NCBI GenBank assembly: GCA_024195265.1
Contig: JAJLRJ010000009.1
Span: 10,179,291 to 10,243,290, forward strand
Source of the DNA: Dendrophyllia cribrosa
Lineage: Eukaryota > Cnidaria > Anthozoa > Scleractinia > Dendrophylliidae
DNA length: 64,000 nucleotides
Direction: 5' to 3'
Shown here: in pieces, positions 59,262 to 64,000 of the stretch
How positions within the stretch are numbered: position 1 is the first letter of the stretch
Layout of the letters: the number at the start of each line of letters is the position of its first letter
Position numbers and translations under genes: made by a program
Notes under the pieces: generated by a model
The model's input: the letters and a program-made list of their open reading frames with translations, nothing else
What the model was told of the DNA's origin: nothing
Databases searched by the model: none

Positions 59262-59369
59262 GGTGCTTGACTTTTTAATCGCGTAAAACGAGGAGAAATG
59301 AAACATTTGCAACTGTGAACCATTTCTTGCTATCGAAGAGAAAGAAGACTTTTGTGCAAAATCATAAAG

Positions 59370-60425
59370 ATGGAAGACCAAGACTGCAACACTTCAACAG
59401 AGACTTTATTTTTTATTTTATACGGCGTTGTTGGTAGCACTACCTTCATCAGCAATATTTTTACTTGCGTTGTTTTTCTCAAAACGGAAACACTTCGACG
59501 TAACAAAATGAACGTTCTCCTGGTCAGCCTCGCTGTGTGGGACATACTCATGTCCGTGTTAGTCGCTCCGTTCTACGCCGTTTACTGCGGTCTCGGTTGT
59601 AAATATTCGCTAAATATATATTGTTGGCTAATGAGAGGAGCGAAGGATTGCGTTAAAGTAGCTACGACTCTGAATCTCTACGCCATTACCTACGATCGTT
59701 ACATCGCTGTGTTAAAGCCGCTCCAGTATAATTCCAAGATGACTTCCAAACGAGTTGTCGCCATTTTAGCTGTCGTGTGGGTCCTGCCGGTAATTTTGGC
59801 GGGAATTCGAAACTGTTGGCAACACAACGGCTCTGATGTTCGCTTCGCTAACAAGCTCTACGATAGCATTATAGTCTTGGGTTTCGTTGTTGTGTTGATC
59901 ATTGTCTTGTTGATCACTAATGTGAAGATCATGAGGGCGATTAGAAGGCAAGCCAAACGTGAGAAAAGAGATTTACATAACAGCTGTGCTGCAATGTCGT
60001 CTCAAAGACGTAAAGGAACGATTGCATGTGTAACAGTTGTTCTCGTGTTTGTAGTTTGCTGGTTGCCGCGAGCTGTTTATAACTTCAGTTTTATCATCAA
60101 TCCACCAGGACTAGCGAGCCCTTTATTTTTCAGAATTTGCTTCTTGTTTCTGTTTCTTCAATCGTCCCTGAATCCATTTATTTATTGGTTTTACAGAGAA
60201 GAGTTTAGAAAAGCAGCATTTACGCTATTGAAATGTCACAGCGTTATCGATAGAGCGGAGTCAGCAGTTTCGTCTTTGCGAACTGTTTCGTTCCTTTCTG
60301 GAACAGGCCAGATCCAGTCCAACATTGGCACCGACACTTTCCGGAGATGTCCCGAAGAACGATCGGAACATTGCCGAACTAGATCAAACATACAGCTTAC
60401 ATTGTACAAAGCCTCACATGTATAA
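59370..60425 (+). CDS. Class A GPCR, intronless, locus 4
   Basis: 351 residues from the ATG at 59370; the open frame extends 6 codons upstream without another ATG. Landmarks: C6 beside an NTS glycosylation site, N29 in TM1 (preceded by Ser in place of the usual Gly), D58 in TM2, C85 at TM3, DRY 109-111, CWLP-Arg in TM6, NPFIYWFY in TM7. Loop 1 has C73 and C77 with C85 (YCGLGCKY...YCW). TM3 has K92-D93 at the amine-binding position. Loop 2 has one Cys (RNCW) right at the end of TM4, where the other loci have Ala or Ile. The 60-residue C-terminal tail is rich in Ser/Thr, as in receptors that bind arrestin. AATAAA overlaps the stop codon at 60424; others follow at about 60520. Confidence 0.9.
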   Translation: MEDQDCNTSTETLFFILYGVVGSTTFISNIFTCVVFLKTETLRRNKMNVLLVSLAVWDILMSVLVAPFYAVYCGLGCKYSLNIYCWLMRGAKDCVKVATTLNLYAITYDRYIAVLKPLQYNSKMTSKRVVAILAVVWVLPVILAGIRNCWQHNGSDVRFANKLYDSIIVLGFVVVLIIVLLITNVKIMRAIRRQAKREKRDLHNSCAAMSSQRRKGTIACVTVVLVFVVCWLPRAVYNFSFIINPPGLASPLFFRICFLFLFLQSSLNPFIYWFYREEFRKAAFTLLKCHSVIDRAESAVSSLRTVSFLSGTGQIQSNIGTDTFRRCPEERSEHCRTRSNIQLTLYKASHV

Positions 60426-60811
60426 TAAAAGCCTCCATTGTTAATATAAATACTACAATTTTTTTTTCCATTTTGTAGCCGAAAAGAATTTTAAAAACAT
60501 TAAAATAGCAGATATAAAATAAATAAATGCCACTGCCAAGGTGGTTTTTGGATGGTTCTGTGGTTTTTCCCCCGGTTCCATATGTTAAGAATTTTAAAAT
60601 TTTGAGAATCTTGGAAATTAAGAATTTGAGAATTTCAAAAAAGTTATGTGTTGTCTTGTAATAAAGAACTATATAGCTACAAGGGTCTACCACTATTGTT
60701 GTCAGAACATATATTCTAGAAGATGTTAAAAAAATGATGAATGCTTATAAAGTGTTCACTTGATCGAATTTCTCCAAAATGTTTTATTTATTTGAATAAA
60801 GTGGTTTGTAA
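60426..60811. other. 3' flank of GPCR locus 4
   Basis: AT-rich. Possible poly(A) signals AATAAATAAA near 60520. GAATTTTAAAATTTTGAGAATC-type inverted words near 60590-60640. No gene. Confidence 0.45.
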
Positions 60812-60817
60812 TTGAGT

Positions 60818-60985
60818 GTTGTAAAACCAAAACCAAAGTTATCACTCTGGCCAATCACAACAGACGCAGACAATCCAATGAACCAATCAGAACTCGAAGC
60901 AAATTCAGGTAGCCGTATACAAGGAATAGCCGAATACAAGTGCGGAAAATGCGTGCGCGCAAGTCATGTTTTTCAAACTCATTTA
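60818..60985. repeat. Dispersed repeat (shared with 2893-3049)
   Basis: AAACCAAAACCAAAGTTATC, CTGGCCAATCACAACAGACG and AATCCAATGAACCAATCAGA follow the same order as near 2900. The downstream part has GTGCGGAAAATGCGTGCG. Confidence 0.65.
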
Positions 60986-61119
60986 GTTTTGAGTGTGGCT
61001 TGTGGGTAAACAGATAGACGGACAGATGTTCCAGGTGAATTTAATATAAACGTCGTTTAACCGTTTGATAAGCTAAAAATTTAAATATGATATTGAAAAA
61101 GTGACAGCACCATTGGAAG

Positions 61120-61345
61120 GTGCTGCCTAGGAGCTTTTGTAAAATGGTCACACTTGACAACTTTCACAGCATAATAAAACAAGACCACAGGAAAGCCAGT
61201 ACTGTTTAATAGTTTTATTATTTCAATTAAATAACTCAATTAGAGCCACCTCAAATTAAAATCATTTGAGACAATACCATACGAAAGTACTGTTCAATAG
61301 TTATTAATTTGAGCTCATTTGAATTGATTGATTACACAAAAGGAT
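61120..61345 (-). repeat. Very diverged units of the GAGTCTGTGGATG repeat family
   Basis: AGCATAATAAAACAAGACCACAGGAAAG-type words and CAGTACTGTT occur in the order of the complement of the 104-bp unit, with further decay to the right. Confidence 0.4.
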
Positions 61346-63143
61346 TCCATTTGCATGGACCGTCAAAATAATAATTAAATAATATATTATAATTATAATA
61401 AAAACCTTCCCAGCACCCTTTGCACCAGAAAAATTTTCGATGCCAAATAACTCTGTCAATTTTGAGTGTATGAGAATACTACACCACACGCTATTTGCAA
61501 CTACCATAAAATACCTATTTTAATTGACTAAGTGCGATGACGTCATCAGTCACGTGACTATGCCTCCAAGGGCCTTTCAACGTTTTTTAGGAACATGCTT
61601 TGATGAATGCAAATACAGCCAACGTGGCAAGGAAGGCATTCGCTTGCAACATTTCCGCATGCCCATTATTACTCTGGATTTTTAAAATTAAGAGGGCTAT
61701 ACACATGAGCAAATAGGGGTCTGGGGACTAGTATCTTTGTATACATGTATCTTTGTAAGGGTGAAATGCAAAGTTAAATTATTAACTGGCTCGTCGCTCT
61801 GCGACGAGTCAGTTCTTAAAATACCCTCTTTTTTTTCTGTCGTGTCACCTGCCCCGGGAATCGCTTTTGCTGCGGCCAACGCCGTATCTAGTTTACTTCC
61901 GGTTTCCAGAAATGACGTAACCTGTGATATCATCAAAACGACGTCACGTCAGCGTCACGCGGTCACGCCGTAACGCCGCGAACCCCAACCCACACTACAA
62001 TAACCTTCACCTTCAAGTCAACTTTACATTAGGCAAAGACGAATCGGTGGCTTACTTGTGGTAGCGTTTTCTTATAAAAGCAATTTGAAATAGAAACGTG
62101 ATGTACATAGATGCGTATTACGTGTAAGAGATAATTCTTGGGAACATGCGGGTTCTCATTGTCTTGTTGCTTTAGAAAAATTGCTGCTTTTGTTATGATA
62201 CATTAAAATATATGACAAATGTTTCTTACGCGTGCGCATGTTTATCACGCAAAAGGAAGATCTTGTTGGGGGGAGGGGTGAGTGACTCGTTCCAGACCTT
62301 CCTCTGCTCGATTGATGGTGCAAGAGTTTATACAAACGAGTTGCTTTATACTTTCGTTGATCGTTATAAAAGCAAGCGATATCGTTCGTTTGCTGTTGTA
62401 AAACAAAACGACACTGTAACAAGAATGGGCTGTTGGATTTGTGAGACATCGATGGTTAGTTTGATGCATCAGTCTGCTGTGACATTCATCGATCGCTTCA
62501 CTTTGACAAATTTCGGTTAGATATTCTGCAAGGTAAGCGTTTGTCTGCAGCCGTTGTGAGTTTCAAACTACAACCATATGTTTTCCACATTTTTTTTTCG
62601 TTTTAGGAGACGTCTAGGAGGAAGTCACGATCATTTAAGGGAAATGGCTTTGATTTGCGATTGATATTCTTTGTCTATCGCTACCGTGTGTGATTTTGCG
62701 TGTTTTCATAAGTAGTATAGCGAAGAGTATAACCAATAATTAAGCAACTATAGTTCAAATATTTACCGTTCTTTCAGTTTATTTTGCGTGGTCCGGATCC
62801 GGGGTCAAAACAACTTTCAGAACTTTTCGTTTTGCTGGAACTATTTCCGTCATAATCATAATAAATTTTTGATAAAACTTATCTGAAATTTAATCAAAGT
62901 TAACGACAGAAGTGATAATTTAGGAGGAGAGAAACAAATTTATCCCTTTGAAATATATTATTTTAGTTGAGGTAAAAATGTTGCAATTTGCATAATGTCA
63001 AAAGTAATTTGAAACCCTTCCAGTAACGCATATTAAACGCAGAGATTCCATAAAACATCTCGCAAGTTCTAAACTTATGTTTTTTCTAACAGTACCGAGC
63101 CGATCAGAGAAAAAAATATAGACCTGAAACTGTAGCCTACTAA
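61346..63143. other. Intergenic, no supported gene
   Basis: 61561-61686 opens with ATGCCTCCAAGGGCC and reads MPPRAFQRFLGTCFDECKYS, weakly THAP-like, for 41 codons. AACTGGCTCGTCGC / GCGACGAGTCAGTT at 61786-61815 is a small hairpin. A 102-codon frame at 62212-62520 is not recognised. Confidence 0.4.
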
Positions 63144-63346
63144 AGGGGGTGGGGCAGGGGGCAGGTGGCGGTGTTGGGCAATTTTTCTGATCATGAATTT
63201 TTTTTCCGTCTTGATGTTGTGCAAGAATTTTTTTCGGGATTGCTCCATACCTTTTTTTCCTTTCGCTCGCTGTGCATTATTTTTCTTTCTTTACTTTTGC
63301 TGTGCAGGAATTTCTTTTTAGTAATTGCCCAACCCCGCCCCTCTTA
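63144..63346. mobile_element. MITE with GGGGGTGGGGC ends
   Basis: GGGGTGGGGCAGGG..GTTGGGCAATT at the left is mirrored by AATTGCCCAACCCCGCCCCTC at the right; the inside is T-rich with GAATTTTTTTTC words. Confidence 0.65.
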
Positions 63347-64000
63347 ACAATAAAATGGTCTGTCCCTAAGGAGTGCTTGAAGCGGGCTGTGGAATGTAAA
63401 TGTGGACTGGACCATGTATTGATAGATTCTAGATTGTATATTGTGGCTTGCTAATATAAAACTCTAAAGTGAAAACCGGGTGGAAACTGAGGCCAAACGA
63501 GCCAGTTTCGAAGCCCATCGGGCTCCTTGTTTCGTATGTTGGAAGATATAAGTCTAAAAATACGTTCTTTATGAACGTCATCAGTATGACGTCATGAAAC
63601 ACGTGACCAGAACGCACGGAAGTTGACTGATTGTTGGAACTTTTTGGAACCGTTTCTCAATTTTATTAACGAATAAATCCCCGTTTTTCCACCCAGTTGA
63701 AATTTATGATATTTTTGTGTATAAAAAAGGCGATTATTACTCCTCCAGTAAAAAGGAAGATGACGAAAAAAAGTTTTACACGTTGGAAATCCATCCTTTC
63801 CTGATCCTGTTCAGCGACTTTTCAGTATAAAACTATAAACAAATCTGCATAAGTGTTTTTTATCTTACCGCTTACCAACGGCGTTGGCAGTTTTTCTGTA
63901 GCATTTTTCTTTCATACCGATCAGGGGTTAGATTTTTTTTTATTCCCCCACCCTCCCCTCCCCCTTCCCTGCTCGGGTTTGCAGGACATGGTCAGCGGGA
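63347..64000. other. Intergenic, no gene seen
   Basis: No supported ORF. A C-rich stretch at 63945-63965 is low complexity. Confidence 0.4.

Noticed and set aside
62212..62520. 102-codon plus-strand ORF as a gene
   Set aside because: It has no recognised motif, no splice context, and competes with equal-sized frames on the other strand.

Overview
The window looks like nuclear DNA from a cnidarian, most likely an anthozoan (stony coral or a close relative). It is AT-rich, holds a many-exon gene with small exons, several single-exon class A receptor genes, and a very dense load of short inverted-repeat transposons and SINEs. The organism call is an inference from gene content and repeat style; no species-specific marker was found.

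Region 1 (1-25464, + strand) is the 3' part of one cytosolic carboxypeptidase gene of the CCP2/CCP3 (AGBL2/AGBL3) type. Twenty exons can be joined in one open frame from 1228 to a stop at 25464, giving about 887 residues. The first five carry the C-terminal half of the M14 catalytic domain; the rest encode a basic, low-complexity tail. The start of the gene, including the HxxE zinc motif, lies upstream of the window. The introns are packed with repeats: a Crypton-like recombinase fragment, a tRNA-derived SINE, many MITEs, a 104-bp tandem array, a TTAA-flanked element with internal repeats, an uninterrupted run of 145 G, and a 562-bp transposon whose only ORF is a helix-turn-helix domain.

Region 2 (25465-34521) has no recognisable gene. 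It holds a SINE with a clean 8-bp target duplication, palindromic MITEs, a 21-22-bp array, AT-rich low-complexity DNA and an old degenerate tandem array.

Region 3 (34522-60425) is a loose cluster of four intronless class A GPCR loci: 34522 (+), 44298-45296 (-), 54644-55722 (+, one frameshift) and 59370-60425 (+). All four share features that set them apart from ordinary amine receptors: a Lys/Arg at the position of the amine-binding Asp in TM3, a C-x(2,3)-C-x7-C-W cysteine set in extracellular loop 1, one Cys just before TM1, and no canonical Cys in extracellular loop 2. Two loci carry short tandem duplications of their 3' ends. Between the genes lie a truncated non-LTR retrotransposon, nested MITEs, elements with internal tRNA-like sequences and an 81-bp array inside a terminal-inverted-repeat element.

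Region 4 (60426-64000) is non-coding as far as can be seen, with dispersed repeats and one MITE.

No rRNA, no convincing functional tRNA, no CRISPR and no prokaryotic operon were seen. Splice sites and repeat families were assigned by eye from GT/AG sites, frame continuity and visible similarity between copies in this window; no database was searched.
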